Of a stretch of 64,000 bases of DNA, positions 34,633 through 43,521 are shown piece by piece. A program made the translations under genes and the position numbers. Each line of letters starts with the position of its first letter. Position 1 is the first letter of the stretch. Source of the DNA: GWF2-38-69 sp965228125 (GTDB taxonomy: Bacteria; Verrucomicrobiota; Lentisphaeria; Victivallales; GWF2-38-69); assembly GCA_965228125.1 (NCBI GenBank), contig OZ245791.1:2852001-2916000 (forward strand), in the 5' to 3' direction. Under the pieces are notes generated by a model that had not been told where the DNA came from, did no database searches, and saw nothing but the letters and a program-made list of their open reading frames with translations.

Positions 34633-34650
34633 GAATTAAAAAATAAAAAG

Positions 34651-35931
34651 TTAAGGTTTAATGCAGTCAAATTTTGTGAATTGTCTGAGAACTTCCGGTA
34701 CTATGACGCTGCCGTCTTCTTGCTGGTGAGCTTCAAGTATGGCTGGAAATAATCTACTTGTGGCTAACCCTGAAGCATTTAAAGAGTGAATGAACTCATT
34801 TTTGCCTGTATTGGTTCTTTTGAACCTGATGTTTCCGCGTCTTGCTTGGTATTCATGGGCGTTGGAGCAGGAACTTGCTTCCTTGAACTCATTCATGCTT
34901 GGAATCCATAGCTCTATATCTAGAGTTTTTGCCATTGATGCACTGCAATCCTGAGCGGCCAGTTTAGAAGTCCTATAGTGTATTCCTAACCCTTGAACAA
35001 GTTTTTCAGCTTTCGAAACAAGTTCATCCAGTGCTTTGTCTGAATTCTCCGGTGTTGTGAACTGGAACATTTCTATTTTGTTAAACTGGTGGCCTCTTAT
35101 CATACCTCTTTCTGAAGCCCTGTAACTACCAGCTTCTTTTCTATAGCAGGGAGAATAGGCAAAGTATTTTTTGGGAAGTTCTTCTTCTTTAAGAATTTCG
35201 TCTCTATGAAAATTAATTAGAGCTGTTTCTGCCGTAGGTAACAGGAAATGAGTGCTTTCTGCTTTATTATCTCCTTCAATATGGAATACATCTTCAACGA
35301 ACTTGGGAAATTGTCCTGCTGTGTAGCCGCATTGATTGGTCAAAAGGTGAGGGGGCAAGATAAATTCATATCCGTCGGCTAAATGCGTAGAAATAAAATA
35401 GTTCAGAAGCGCCCATTCTAAAATCGCACCTTTCCCTTTATAAAGCCAAAAACCATTTCCTCCCATTTTGACTCCGCGATCATAATCGATAAGCCCAAGT
35501 GATGTAGCAAGCTGTACATGATCTTTAGGTGTGAACGGGAATTGGGGTTTTACTCCCCATTCACGTACAACTTGGTTGTTTTCTTTACCACCGGGTAGCA
35601 CATCGTCGGCAGGAATATTTGGCAAAGTGTCAAGGTATGCTGTGATTTTTGCTGAAACATCAGCTAGTTCAGTATCCAGAGTTCTTATATTATCTGAGAC
35701 TTGTTTCATTTCGGCAAGTTCTAGGGATGCGTCTTTTCCTTGTCTTTTTAATTGAGGGATAATGACAGAAACTTCATTACGTTTAGCCTTTAGAGCTTCT
35801 GCGTTGTGAATGAGTTCCCTTCTCTTTTTGTCCCAGTCCAGAAGTTCTGTAAAGTCAATTTCGTCAACTTTTTTCAAAAGGGCGTTTCTGACTTTTTCGG
35901 GTTCTTTTCTTATGAGATTGATATCCAGCAT
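34651..35931 (-). CDS. serS: Seryl-tRNA synthetase
   Basis: The N-terminal MLDINLIRKEPEKVRNAL and the following coiled-coil arm (about residues 30-100) are typical of SerRS. The class II core has LPTAETALINFHRDE, motif 2 YRKEAGSYR...GMIRGHQFNKIEMFQF, and motif 3 near NASGLATSRLFPAILEAHQ. The product has 426 residues. An upstream Met would add five residues, but GGTGA lies 6 bp before the ATG at 35931, so I choose the latter. It charges tRNA-Ser. lon follows directly. Confidence 0.97.
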   Translation of the reverse strand: MLDINLIRKEPEKVRNALLKKVDEIDFTELLDWDKKRRELIHNAEALKAKRNEVSVIIPQLKRQGKDASLELAEMKQVSDNIRTLDTELADVSAKITAYLDTLPNIPADDVLPGGKENNQVVREWGVKPQFPFTPKDHVQLATSLGLIDYDRGVKMGGNGFWLYKGKGAILEWALLNYFISTHLADGYEFILPPHLLTNQCGYTAGQFPKFVEDVFHIEGDNKAESTHFLLPTAETALINFHRDEILKEEELPKKYFAYSPCYRKEAGSYRASERGMIRGHQFNKIEMFQFTTPENSDKALDELVSKAEKLVQGLGIHYRTSKLAAQDCSASMAKTLDIELWIPSMNEFKEASSCSNAHEYQARRGNIRFKRTNTGKNEFIHSLNASGLATSRLFPAILEAHQQEDGSVIVPEVLRQFTKFDCIKP

Positions 35932-36075
35932 ATATTTCACCTTCAAATTAGTTTTAGAATTGTTCTGTATTATAGAGTAATTAAACCTGAAACATGGAGT
36001 AATTCAAGAAATTGTTTTAAACTGGACATAGTTACTGCGAAAAACTTAGTTGTTTGAAACTCAAATTGACAGAGA

Positions 36076-36110
36076 GCAAAAAACAAAAGGCCGAAGTAAA
36101 TCGGCCTTTT
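36076..36110 (-). terminator. Rho-independent terminator between the small ORF and serS
   Basis: AAAAGGCCGA and TCGGCCTTTT form a perfect 10-bp stem with a 6-nt loop. On the minus strand it is followed by TTTTGTTTTTT. The only minus-strand sequence it can terminate is the small frame ending at 36136, which argues that this frame is transcribed. Confidence 0.9.
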
Positions 36111-36135
36111 ATAATGTCGCCTTGTTTGTCAGCTC

Positions 36136-36312
36136 TTATTCTTTGTAGAATGTAGTTGATTCAGTTTTAAATACCGGTCTGCCTAACTGATCGCATATTG
36201 CAAAGCCAGCGTTAGTGAAGTGGATAGTTATTTTTTTTTGTTTTTTGAAATTAAATGTAGCTTTTGCCCCCTTGTTACCCTAAAAGGTATAGATACTTAT
36301 ATTTTTTAACAT
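36136..36312 (-). pseudogene. Small gene of 58 codons with an internal amber codon
   Basis: An ATG at 36312 opens a frame reading MLKNISIYTF, then TAG (36282-36280), then GNKGAKATFNFKK...ITIHFTNAGFAICDQ, ending VFKTESTTFYKE at 36136. The second part has a natural-looking composition with alternating strands, and a strong terminator follows 25 bp later. A single CAG-to-TAG change would explain the interruption. I do not recognise the family. It could be a recently broken small gene, a sequencing error or, less likely, amber suppression. The start lies only 14 bp from the divergent plus-strand gene at 36327. Confidence 0.4.
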
Positions 36313-36326
36313 TTTAATGTGCAGCA

Positions 36327-36563
36327 ATGGCAAAAGGCTTAGGAATGAAGAGCTATAAACTTAAAAATACTGTAGATGGAATCAAAAACTTAACGGCAAA
36401 GGCGAAGAATTCTCTAAAAACGATTCTTATAGATCATCAAAACAAAGTCCGCAACTTCAAGGATCTAAAAGCTTCTAAAAGTAAAAGCATAAAAAGAGAT
36501 ATGGGGAATCTTCTTCTATTGAACAGGGTAGTAAGAATTTTTATAGGAAGAAAGCACAATTAA
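36327..36563 (+). CDS. Small basic hypothetical protein
   Basis: This 78-residue protein is rich in lysine (about 17), with a few arginines and a hydrophobic C-terminal stretch (NLLLLNRVVRIFIGRK). No family is recognised. The composition would suit nucleic-acid or membrane-surface binding. The ribosome-binding site is weak, and part of the sequence could be non-coding. It lies 13 bp before the secreted lysozyme-like gene on the same strand. Confidence 0.4.
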   Translation: MAKGLGMKSYKLKNTVDGIKNLTAKAKNSLKTILIDHQNKVRNFKDLKASKSKSIKRDMGNLLLLNRVVRIFIGRKHN

Positions 36564-36576
36564 AAAAGATGATGTT

Positions 36577-37278
36577 ATGAGTCTTTCTATGCGGAAAACT
36601 GTATTAATGTTCATTTATATCATTTCTTTTGTGTTAGTATTGAATACCGAAGCTGCTGAATTTAATCCTGATAATCTTATTTCTGACAGAGATTTTGTAA
36701 ACATCAACGATATGAATGTTGAAGATATTCAGAAATTTCTAGATAGCATTGGCGGGATACTGAAAGATTATTCAGAAAATGGAAGATCAGCAGCTCAGAT
36801 AATTTATGATGCCTCGCATGGTTATGGAGATGCTGCTGGCGTTTCTTTTGATGGAATAATAGAAATAAATGCTTCAACAGGGACAGTCAATCCGAAAGTT
36901 CTTTTGGTAACTTTGCAAAAGGAACAAGGTCTCATTACGCGTACAGATTATTCTCAACACTCTTTTGATTGGGCTGCCGGGTATGGTTACTCAGACAGTT
37001 GTTTGCTGTATGTTGGCTTTACTAAACAGGTTGAAAATGCAGCTTGGCAACTTCGTTATAATTATGAACGTGCGCAGGATAATGATATGGTTGGCTACCA
37101 AGTTGGAGACAATGTACATTTATACAACACGTTACCTAACCCTTTTGGTGGTTCTTCAGAGCAAGATGTGCATCTTGAAAACCGTGCCACTGCTTCTCTT
37201 TATCGTTATACTCCGCAGGTTTATAACGGTAATTATAATTTTTATAGGCTTTATAATAAATGGTTTGGTCAGAATTAA
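36577..37278 (+). CDS. Secreted lytic-transglycosylase-like protein
   Basis: This 233-residue protein has a signal peptide (hydrophobic run to about residue 26, cleavage near TEAAEF). The mature part begins LISDRDFVNINDMNVEDIQKFL and contains SAAQIIYDASHGYGDAAG, VNPKVLLVTLQKEQGLI, FDWAAGYGY, and a C-terminal NRATASLYRYTPQVYNGNYNF. I recall this set of motifs from secreted proteins of actinobacteria and candidate phyla with a lysozyme-like fold. The Glu in LQKEQ is the probable catalytic acid. It likely cleaves peptidoglycan outside the cytoplasm. Confidence 0.65.
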   Translation: MSLSMRKTVLMFIYIISFVLVLNTEAAEFNPDNLISDRDFVNINDMNVEDIQKFLDSIGGILKDYSENGRSAAQIIYDASHGYGDAAGVSFDGIIEINASTGTVNPKVLLVTLQKEQGLITRTDYSQHSFDWAAGYGYSDSCLLYVGFTKQVENAAWQLRYNYERAQDNDMVGYQVGDNVHLYNTLPNPFGGSSEQDVHLENRATASLYRYTPQVYNGNYNFYRLYNKWFGQN

Positions 37279-37316
37279 ATGTAAGGCTTGTTATGTAGTA
37301 GGGGGGGGTGAATTGT

Positions 37317-37997
37317 TTATTGTTTTCTGGTAGTTTTCCCAAAGATAGATTTTGCGATTCTTAAGGTGTCAATAAGAGGTTTGAAGTGTGACATTTTTTT
37401 TGTTTCTTCTGAATAGAGAACTGATACATTCACTTCCTTAATCGGAATTCTAGCTGCAACGGCTTTTAGAAGAACTTCCATCTCAAAGTCGTAGTGGTTT
37501 TTAGTACAGGATAAATTTGAGAGTTGTTTAACGGGATAGGTTCTGAATCCACTCTGAGTATCTTTGAGTGAGACTTTGGTTGTGAGTTTGAATGCGGCAT
37601 TTGAACATTTTCTGCCCAATCTGCTGGCAAATGGAATTGCATTGGAAGAGAAGTCTCTGCATCCGAGTATTATCGAGTCGTCATTTTGTTTGATAGCATC
37701 AAAGAATATAGGTAGTTCTTCAGGCTTGTGCTGTCCGTCTGCATCCATAGTAACTATATGTGTGTAATTTCTGTTTGTGGCCCATTCAATAGCTTGTCTG
37801 ATAGCATTTCCCTTGCCTGCATTGATGGGGATATCGAGAATACTGATATAGTCAAATGTATATAATAGTTCCTGCGTTTTGTCTGTACTTCCATCATTAA
37901 CAACCAAGATATCAGTGGCAAATAATAATGTTTTTTTCAGTAGATTTTCAATAGTTTTATCATTATTGAAAGTAGGGATAATAACTAATATTTTCAT
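37317..37997 (-). CDS. Family 2 glycosyltransferase (dolichyl-phosphate-sugar synthase type)
   Basis: This is a 226-residue GT-A enzyme. It has the donor site IPTFNNDKTIENLLKKT, VVNDGSTDKTQEL, the DADGQHKPEEL metal-binding motif and the acceptor-side GCRDFSSNAIPF and DTQSGFRTYP. The latter is typical of DPM1/DolP-like enzymes transferring mannose or glucose to a polyprenyl phosphate. No membrane helix is present. It probably supplies lipid-linked sugar for glycan or protein glycosylation, in line with other surface-glycan genes in the window. Confidence 0.88.
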   Translation of the reverse strand: MKILVIIPTFNNDKTIENLLKKTLLFATDILVVNDGSTDKTQELLYTFDYISILDIPINAGKGNAIRQAIEWATNRNYTHIVTMDADGQHKPEELPIFFDAIKQNDDSIILGCRDFSSNAIPFASRLGRKCSNAAFKLTTKVSLKDTQSGFRTYPVKQLSNLSCTKNHYDFEMEVLLKAVAARIPIKEVNVSVLYSEETKKMSHFKPLIDTLRIAKSIFGKTTRKQ

Positions 37998-38119
37998 AAC
38001 AGTTTCAAAGAAAATTAGTTTTTAAAATAGCAATGGTTAAAATATTTGTTACAATTACAAACTAACTTTAATGCTTAAATATTATTACACATCAAAAGAT
38101 ACAAACAAGGAGGATAACT

Positions 38120-39772
38120 ATGGCTACAAGTCCATTTGCAGGAAAACCTGCGCCAAAATCTATTCTAGTGAATATTCCAAAGCTTATCAGTGCTTACTAC
38201 ACGATAAAGCCAGACCCGTCTGATGTCAGTCAGCTTGTTTCTTTCGGTACTTCTGGACATAGAGGGAACTCTTTCAAAGGCAGCTTTAACGAAGATCACA
38301 TTCTTGCTATAGCTCAGGCAATTTGTCATTATAGAAAAGAAGCTAACATTACAGGGCCTTTGTTTTTAGGGATAGATACGCATGCGTTATCAGAACCTGC
38401 GTTTATTACTACGCTTGAGGTTTTGGCTGCTAATGAAGTGAATGTAATGATTCAATCTGAGGGAGGATATACCCCTACACCTGGAATTTCTCACGCCATT
38501 CTTACATACAACAGAGATAAAACTTCCGGAATGGCAGACGGTATTGTAGTAACTCCTTCCCATAATCCACCTGACAACGGTGGCATCAAGTATAATCCGC
38601 CAAATGGAGGGCCTGCTGACACAAACATTACAAAATGGGTGGCAGACAAAGCAAACAGCTTCCTGAAAAATGGAAACAAAGAAGTCAAAAGACTTCCGTT
38701 CGCAAAAGCTATTAAGGCAAAAACTACCCATAATCATGACTACATTAAACCTTATGTTGAAGATTTGGCAAACATAATAGATATGGATGCGATAAAAGGC
38801 GCAGGGCTTAAGCTCTGTGCAGATGCCTTGGGCGGTTCAGGTTTGGGATATTGGGGGCCAATCGCAGATCATTACGGTCTTGATATAGAGTTAAGAAATT
38901 GCCATTATGAACCGACCTTCAGCTTTATGAATGTTGATAAAGACGGAAAGATCCGTATGGACTGCTCCTCGCCTTATGCTATGGCTGGACTTATAGATCT
39001 TAAGGATAAATATGATATAGCCTGGGGGAATGACCCTGATTTCGACAGACACGGTATTGTTACAAAGAGTTCAGGGCTTTTGAATCCTAATCACTATCTG
39101 TCTGTAGCTATCTGGTATTTATTTCAAAACAGAGCAGGATGGAGGAAAGATGCAGCTGTAGGCAAGACACTTGTTTCAAGCTCAATTATTGACCGTGTAG
39201 CAAAGAGCATCAACAGAAGGCTTTGCGAAGTTCCCGTGGGCTTTAAATGGTTTGTACCTGGACTAGTAGACGGCTCATTCGGTTTTGGCGGAGAAGAGAG
39301 TGCCGGTGCTTCATTCTTAAGAAAGAACGGCAAGGTTTGGACAACAGACAAGGATGGTATAATTCTGGCTCTTCTTGCTGCTGAAATTACAGCCAAGACA
39401 TCACGCGACCCAGGATTGCACTACAAGGATTTAACCAACAAATTCGGCGCTCCTATTTATGAAAGAATGGATGCTGTGGCTAATGCGAAACAAAAGAAAG
39501 TCCTTGAAAAACTTTCTCCTGACCAAGTTACCGCGTCAGAGCTTGCCGGAGAAAAAATTGTAGCTAAACTTACAAGAGCCCCGGGAAATAATGCCGAAAT
39601 AGGCGGACTAAAAGTCGTTACAGACAATGGCTGGTTTGCCGCTAGGCCATCTGGAACAGAAGATGTATACAAGATTTATGCTGAAAGCTTTAAGGGCAAA
39701 GAACACCTCAAGAAAATACAAGAGGAAGCCCAGAAAATAGTTAGCGACACATTTAAGTCGGCTGGCGCATAA
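38120..39772 (+). CDS. pgm: Phosphoglucomutase (alpha-D-glucose phosphate-specific)
   Basis: This 550-residue protein is the length of E. coli Pgm. It shows FGTSGHRGNSF near residue 45, the catalytic phosphoserine loop VVTPSHNPPDNGGIKYN, the metal loop GNDPDFDRHGIV and the sugar-binding GFGGEESAGASFLR, and ends with the phosphate site ARPSGTEDVYKIYAESF. It interconverts glucose-1-P and glucose-6-P, linking glycolysis to sugar-nucleotide synthesis. A good SD (AAGGAGGA) precedes the start, and a terminator follows. Confidence 0.97.
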   Translation: MATSPFAGKPAPKSILVNIPKLISAYYTIKPDPSDVSQLVSFGTSGHRGNSFKGSFNEDHILAIAQAICHYRKEANITGPLFLGIDTHALSEPAFITTLEVLAANEVNVMIQSEGGYTPTPGISHAILTYNRDKTSGMADGIVVTPSHNPPDNGGIKYNPPNGGPADTNITKWVADKANSFLKNGNKEVKRLPFAKAIKAKTTHNHDYIKPYVEDLANIIDMDAIKGAGLKLCADALGGSGLGYWGPIADHYGLDIELRNCHYEPTFSFMNVDKDGKIRMDCSSPYAMAGLIDLKDKYDIAWGNDPDFDRHGIVTKSSGLLNPNHYLSVAIWYLFQNRAGWRKDAAVGKTLVSSSIIDRVAKSINRRLCEVPVGFKWFVPGLVDGSFGFGGEESAGASFLRKNGKVWTTDKDGIILALLAAEITAKTSRDPGLHYKDLTNKFGAPIYERMDAVANAKQKKVLEKLSPDQVTASELAGEKIVAKLTRAPGNNAEIGGLKVVTDNGWFAARPSGTEDVYKIYAESFKGKEHLKKIQEEAQKIVSDTFKSAGA

Positions 39773-39792
39773 ATTTTATATCTAACGTAAAT

Positions 39793-39816
39793 AAAGGCTC
39801 TGAAATCAGAGCCTTT
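39793..39816 (+). terminator. Terminator-like hairpin after pgm
   Basis: AAAGGCTCTGA and TCAGAGCCTTT form an 11-bp perfect stem with a 2-nt spacer. The T tract after it is short (three T), so efficiency is uncertain. It lies 21 bp past the pgm stop and just before the NTPDase gene. Confidence 0.75.
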
Positions 39817-39829
39817 AATCATTATAAAT

Positions 39830-40957
39830 ATGAAGAATGCAGGACTAATATCAATAGTTTTAGTAGTGTTTGCTTTTTTGTTTCAGCCACTCCTTTTGGC
39901 CAAGTATATATCGGTGGTTGATTCGGGTAGCACCGGCAGTATGATTCACTTGTTTGACATTGAGAATGTAGACGGTGTAGTTAAATACAAAGCCATACCT
40001 CTTAAGAATGATGATGTTCATATAGGGCTAGCCCATATTTTTTCAACGGACATAATTCCTGAGTATGCGGATCCATTGATAGATAGCCTTAGAAAAGGAC
40101 TCCCTGAAGGTGTAAAGGAAAACGATGTTGACTTTTATTTTATGGCGACAGGCGATATGAGATCGGTTTCTCCATATAGGGCGCTGCAGATATATGAGAA
40201 ACTCAAAGGTTATTTCGAAGAGAACACAAAATTGAATTTAAAATTTGTTGGGACGATGCCTGAAAAAATGGAAGGAGCTTTTGATTGGATTGGGCTTAAT
40301 TTTTTCGAAAACAAATTAGAATCTTCTGCTACCTATGGCGTTATTGACATTGGGGGAGCGACTATAGAGGTAGCTTATGAAGTTGACGGGCCTTCAGGAA
40401 ATACTCAGAAAATAAAAATAGGCAAGAAAACTTACTTCGTTCATTCCAGATCATATCTTGGTATCGGTAACGATCATTTACGGGAACAGTATCTTGATGA
40501 TCCGAATTGTGTTCCTAGAGGGTTGGCTATGGTTACTACTACAGGAAATGGAGATTATGATCAATGCTTGGCAGATGTAAAAATATTAATTAATGATGTT
40601 CATAAAGTAGAGCCTATTCCTAAAGCCATACTGGATAAAACTCAATTTGTTGGAATTGGTTATTACTATTATCTGACAAATTCCAAACCTTTCTCCTTGG
40701 GTAAAGAAGCCAGTATTAATCAAATTAAAGCGAAAGCCGAAAGTTTTGCTAAAATGTCTTGGGAAGAAATGGAGAATAAATGGCCAAACGATCAGTATTT
40801 ATATGGTTATTATATTGGTTCCGTTTTGGTAATAGATCTTTTGCAGCGACTTGGTTTTGGTGCCGATACAAAAATCAGAGATGTTTTCAAAATTGGTGGT
40901 GCAGAAGTAAGCTGGGCTTTGGGTGCAGCTCTCTATTACTACGAAGGGAACGAATAG
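39830..40957 (+). CDS. Secreted GDA1/CD39-type nucleoside di/triphosphatase
   Basis: This 375-residue protein with an N-terminal signal peptide (residues 1-24) has apyrase conserved regions in order. ACR1 is VVDSGSTGSMIHLF (29-42), ACR2 is MATGDMRSV (105-113; the usual ATAGxR is changed), and ACR3 is MEGAFDWIGLN (147-157, with the general base Glu). ACR4 is VIDIGGATIEVAYE (171-184). Such NTPDases are mostly eukaryotic; a few are known in bacteria such as Legionella. It should hydrolyse extracytoplasmic nucleotides using a divalent metal. The terminator hairpin ends 14 bp upstream of its ATG. Confidence 0.85.
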   Translation: MKNAGLISIVLVVFAFLFQPLLLAKYISVVDSGSTGSMIHLFDIENVDGVVKYKAIPLKNDDVHIGLAHIFSTDIIPEYADPLIDSLRKGLPEGVKENDVDFYFMATGDMRSVSPYRALQIYEKLKGYFEENTKLNLKFVGTMPEKMEGAFDWIGLNFFENKLESSATYGVIDIGGATIEVAYEVDGPSGNTQKIKIGKKTYFVHSRSYLGIGNDHLREQYLDDPNCVPRGLAMVTTTGNGDYDQCLADVKILINDVHKVEPIPKAILDKTQFVGIGYYYYLTNSKPFSLGKEASINQIKAKAESFAKMSWEEMENKWPNDQYLYGYYIGSVLVIDLLQRLGFGADTKIRDVFKIGGAEVSWALGAALYYYEGNE

Positions 40958-41054
40958 TTTTTTTGCCAATCTACATTCGAGCTCAAATTTCAGATGTTTT
41001 GTTTTTTTCTGCTCAACTGCCCAAAAGTCATAATTGTAAATATAGGAAAACCAA

Positions 41055-41624
41055 ATGAAAGCTTTACTTATCTGTGGAAGTCCGCGAAAAAATGGTAATA
41101 CCGAGCTAATGCTAAGAAGATGTGCTGATAAATTTGCCAAATCCGGCATAGAATCAGAAGTTGTTCTTTTGGCGGGCAAGGAATTGAAACCTTGTGTAGC
41201 ATGTATGGGCTGTAGAAACGGCCAGGCTGCTTGCTCTATTAAAACTGATGATTTTCAGGCTATTTTCGATAAAATGGTGAAAGCTGACATTATAATTTCG
41301 GGAACTCCTGTTTATTTCGGTTCAGCTACTGCCCAGATAAAAATGCTTCTCGACAGGGCTGGATATGTATCAAGAGGAAATGGTAATCTCTTTTCAAGGA
41401 AAATCGGTGCTCCGGTAATAGTTGCCAGGAGAGCGGGGCAGAATTTTACTTATGCTCAACTTGCTTATTGGTATATTATTAATGATATGATTGTACCTGG
41501 TTCCAGTTATTGGAACATCGGTTTTGGCGGAGCTAAAGGTGATGTGGAGAATGACAAAGAAGCACTGTCTACGCTAGACAGACTTTGCGAAAATATTATT
41601 TGGCTAGCTTCCAAAACTTATTGA
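41055..41624 (+). CDS. Flavodoxin-like NAD(P)H:FMN oxidoreductase
   Basis: This 189-residue flavodoxin-fold protein begins with ALLICGSPRKNGNTELML, the FMN phosphate loop of iron-sulfur-flavoprotein and FMN-reductase families. It continues with CVACMGCRNGQAACSIKTDDF (a compact cysteine cluster that could bind Fe-S), then IISGTPVYFGSATAQIKMLLDRAGY, the isoalloxazine contact. It probably acts as an electron carrier or a quinone/nitro reductase. No specific partner is adjacent. Confidence 0.88.
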   Translation: MKALLICGSPRKNGNTELMLRRCADKFAKSGIESEVVLLAGKELKPCVACMGCRNGQAACSIKTDDFQAIFDKMVKADIIISGTPVYFGSATAQIKMLLDRAGYVSRGNGNLFSRKIGAPVIVARRAGQNFTYAQLAYWYIINDMIVPGSSYWNIGFGGAKGDVENDKEALSTLDRLCENIIWLASKTY

Positions 41625-41643
41625 TAAATACTTTTTAGAGTAA

Positions 41644-42282
41644 ATGAAAATAAATATGCTTGTCGAAATACTAGTGGTTCTTTTTGTTACTTTAGGCCCC
41701 TTGAAGGTGATGTTGCCTTTCATCCTGATGACTGAAAAATTTGAAGGCTATGTCAAGAGAAAAATAGCATTGAAGGCTACAATAATCTCAACTATTATAG
41801 TCTCGTTCATAGCCGTAATCGGACCTTATATTATGGACAGGTGGAATGTATCTACTCCTGCTATCTCTCTTGTTATTGCCATATTATTATTCTCTCAAGG
41901 ATTTATGATGATAAACATGATAAAGAATCCTTCGTCTCTTTTTGATGTAGCAAGTGAGATCAGTAAACTTTCAGCAGTTGACAAGCTAGCCTACTCTTTA
42001 AGCATTCCGTACATAATATCCCCTGCTGGTGTTGCTGGCATACTTTGCATTAAAATTTTTAACCCTGCGCATTACTTCGGAATATTGACACTTGTACTTG
42101 CTGTTCTGATAGTTATTATGCTTTTAAATTATTTGGCGATGATTTATGCAGAAAGAATAGTTAAAGCAATTACAATTCCGATTTTGGCTTTAATTGGTTG
42201 GATATTCTCTATTTTTCAACTGATTTTGGCTGTCCAGATTGTCCTGATAGTCTTGGAACAATTTAAGGTTAGCATATCTTAG
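41644..42282 (+). CDS. MarC-family integral membrane protein
   Basis: This 212-residue protein has six hydrophobic helices. The first contains LGPLKVMLPFILMT with the Asn/Pro-like motif region of MarC, the middle has the loop DVASEISKLSAVDKLAYSLSIPYIISPAGVAGI, and the last is a long hydrophobic helix. The family (MarC/SnatA-like) has an uncertain role; some members may export amino acids. It converges with the wecA-type gene with a 4-bp overlap of stop codons. Confidence 0.75.
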   Translation: MKINMLVEILVVLFVTLGPLKVMLPFILMTEKFEGYVKRKIALKATIISTIIVSFIAVIGPYIMDRWNVSTPAISLVIAILLFSQGFMMINMIKNPSSLFDVASEISKLSAVDKLAYSLSIPYIISPAGVAGILCIKIFNPAHYFGILTLVLAVLIVIMLLNYLAMIYAERIVKAITIPILALIGWIFSIFQLILAVQIVLIVLEQFKVSIS

Positions 42283-43364
42283 TTTTTCTTTACCGTATAT
42301 TGAAGTATAGATATTAAAAAAAGAATCACGCATGCCTGAATGAGGCAGACTGCCGCCGTATTAGAGTCACCCCAAAGCAATGGCAGGACGCTGAGTGAGA
42401 CAATTATTGCCAAGAGATGGACACATAAAACTGCCGTTTTTTTTGTCATACCCATTTTGTGGAATCTATGAGAGATATGATTATTGTCTCCGATGTATAT
42501 GGGTTTACGGATTTTTAGCCTGATGATGACGACTGACAGTAGGTCAAATAGAGGAATAGCTAAAACGAAAATGGGGATGAAGACTGCCAATTCTGTTTGA
42601 GTTATTCCCTGTTGGTAGTATGTGGTTAATGCGCCAGTGACTGCAAGGGTATAACCTAGAAAATGGCTGCCGCTGTCCCCCATGAATATTGTTGCTGGAG
42701 ATTTATTAAAGAACCAGAACCCCATACAACTTCCTAACCCTGCGGCACTTAGGCTAGCTATGAAATAGTGTTTGAAAATTATAGCAATAATCATAAAGAA
42801 AAAAAAGGCAATTCCGGCTATTCCTGAGGCCAGTCCGTCCATGTTGTCAAAGAAGTTAACAGCGTTCACTATAAGAAGAATCCAAAAGACAGTAATGCAC
42901 CATGTTAGTATCGCAGAGTTAAGGAAAAGCGATACTTTAATATCTGCGAAAGTTACGACAAATGCCGCAATAACAAACTGCCCGAAGAATTTAAGTTTGG
43001 CACTCATGGGGAACCTGTCATCCAGCAATCCCAAGAAGGTTATAAGCAAAGCGCCTATTGCTATGACGATGATTCTTTTTTGTGTCATAAATATCCCGCT
43101 TATGTCTCCAGCGATGTACTGAGGTATGTTTTCTCTTATTAGAATAGGAATAAGAAAGCCGGCAAGTATAGTGATTAGCCATCCCGAACACATTGCCGCC
43201 CCTCCCATGAGAGGGATTATTTTTGCATGGTTTTTGTGTCTTTGTTGAGACGGAATATCAACTAGGCCGATTTTTATAGCTATGCTTTTAAAAATGGGTG
43301 TGAATACAGAAGTTAAAATCAATGAGCATAGAAATATTGCTGCATATATTAGGAACCAATTCAT
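42279..43364 (-). CDS. Undecaprenyl-phosphate GlcNAc-1-phosphate transferase (WecA/TagO type)
   Basis: This 361-residue member of the MraY/WecA superfamily has about 11 membrane segments. It has the cytoplasmic loop DIPSQQRHKNHAKIIPLMGG, the LGLLDDRFPM aspartate pair, NFFDNMDGLASGIAG, and FMGDSGSHFLGY. The histidine-rich loop near the C-terminus, IGDNNHISHRFHKMGM, is typical of WecA-like rather than MraY enzymes. It transfers a HexNAc-1-phosphate to undecaprenyl phosphate, the first step of O-antigen or other surface glycans, and fits the ligase, GT2 and manC genes in this window. Confidence 0.9.
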   Translation of the reverse strand: MNWFLIYAAIFLCSLILTSVFTPIFKSIAIKIGLVDIPSQQRHKNHAKIIPLMGGAAMCSGWLITILAGFLIPILIRENIPQYIAGDISGIFMTQKRIIVIAIGALLITFLGLLDDRFPMSAKLKFFGQFVIAAFVVTFADIKVSLFLNSAILTWCITVFWILLIVNAVNFFDNMDGLASGIAGIAFFFFMIIAIIFKHYFIASLSAAGLGSCMGFWFFNKSPATIFMGDSGSHFLGYTLAVTGALTTYYQQGITQTELAVFIPIFVLAIPLFDLLSVVIIRLKIRKPIYIGDNNHISHRFHKMGMTKKTAVLCVHLLAIIVSLSVLPLLWGDSNTAAVCLIQACVILFLISILQYTVKKN

Positions 43365-43473
43365 TTCGTATATTAATTGTTGCTTCGGGAGATTTTTATT
43401 GTTTTTTTGAGAGGCTAAAGTGAATATACCACAAAAATGGCTTTTTTTAAAGAAAATTTAGATGTATTGCCAT

Positions 43474-43501
43474 AAAAAAAAGCCTGCGAGAGCAGGCTTT
43501 T
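43474..43501 (-). terminator. Rho-independent terminator after pgk
   Basis: AAAAGCCTGC and GCAGGCTTTT form a 10-bp stem with a 4-nt loop. On the minus strand it is followed by a run of T, about 20 bp past the pgk stop. Confidence 0.9.
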
Positions 43502-43521
43502 AAGTCATCAAAACAGACAAG

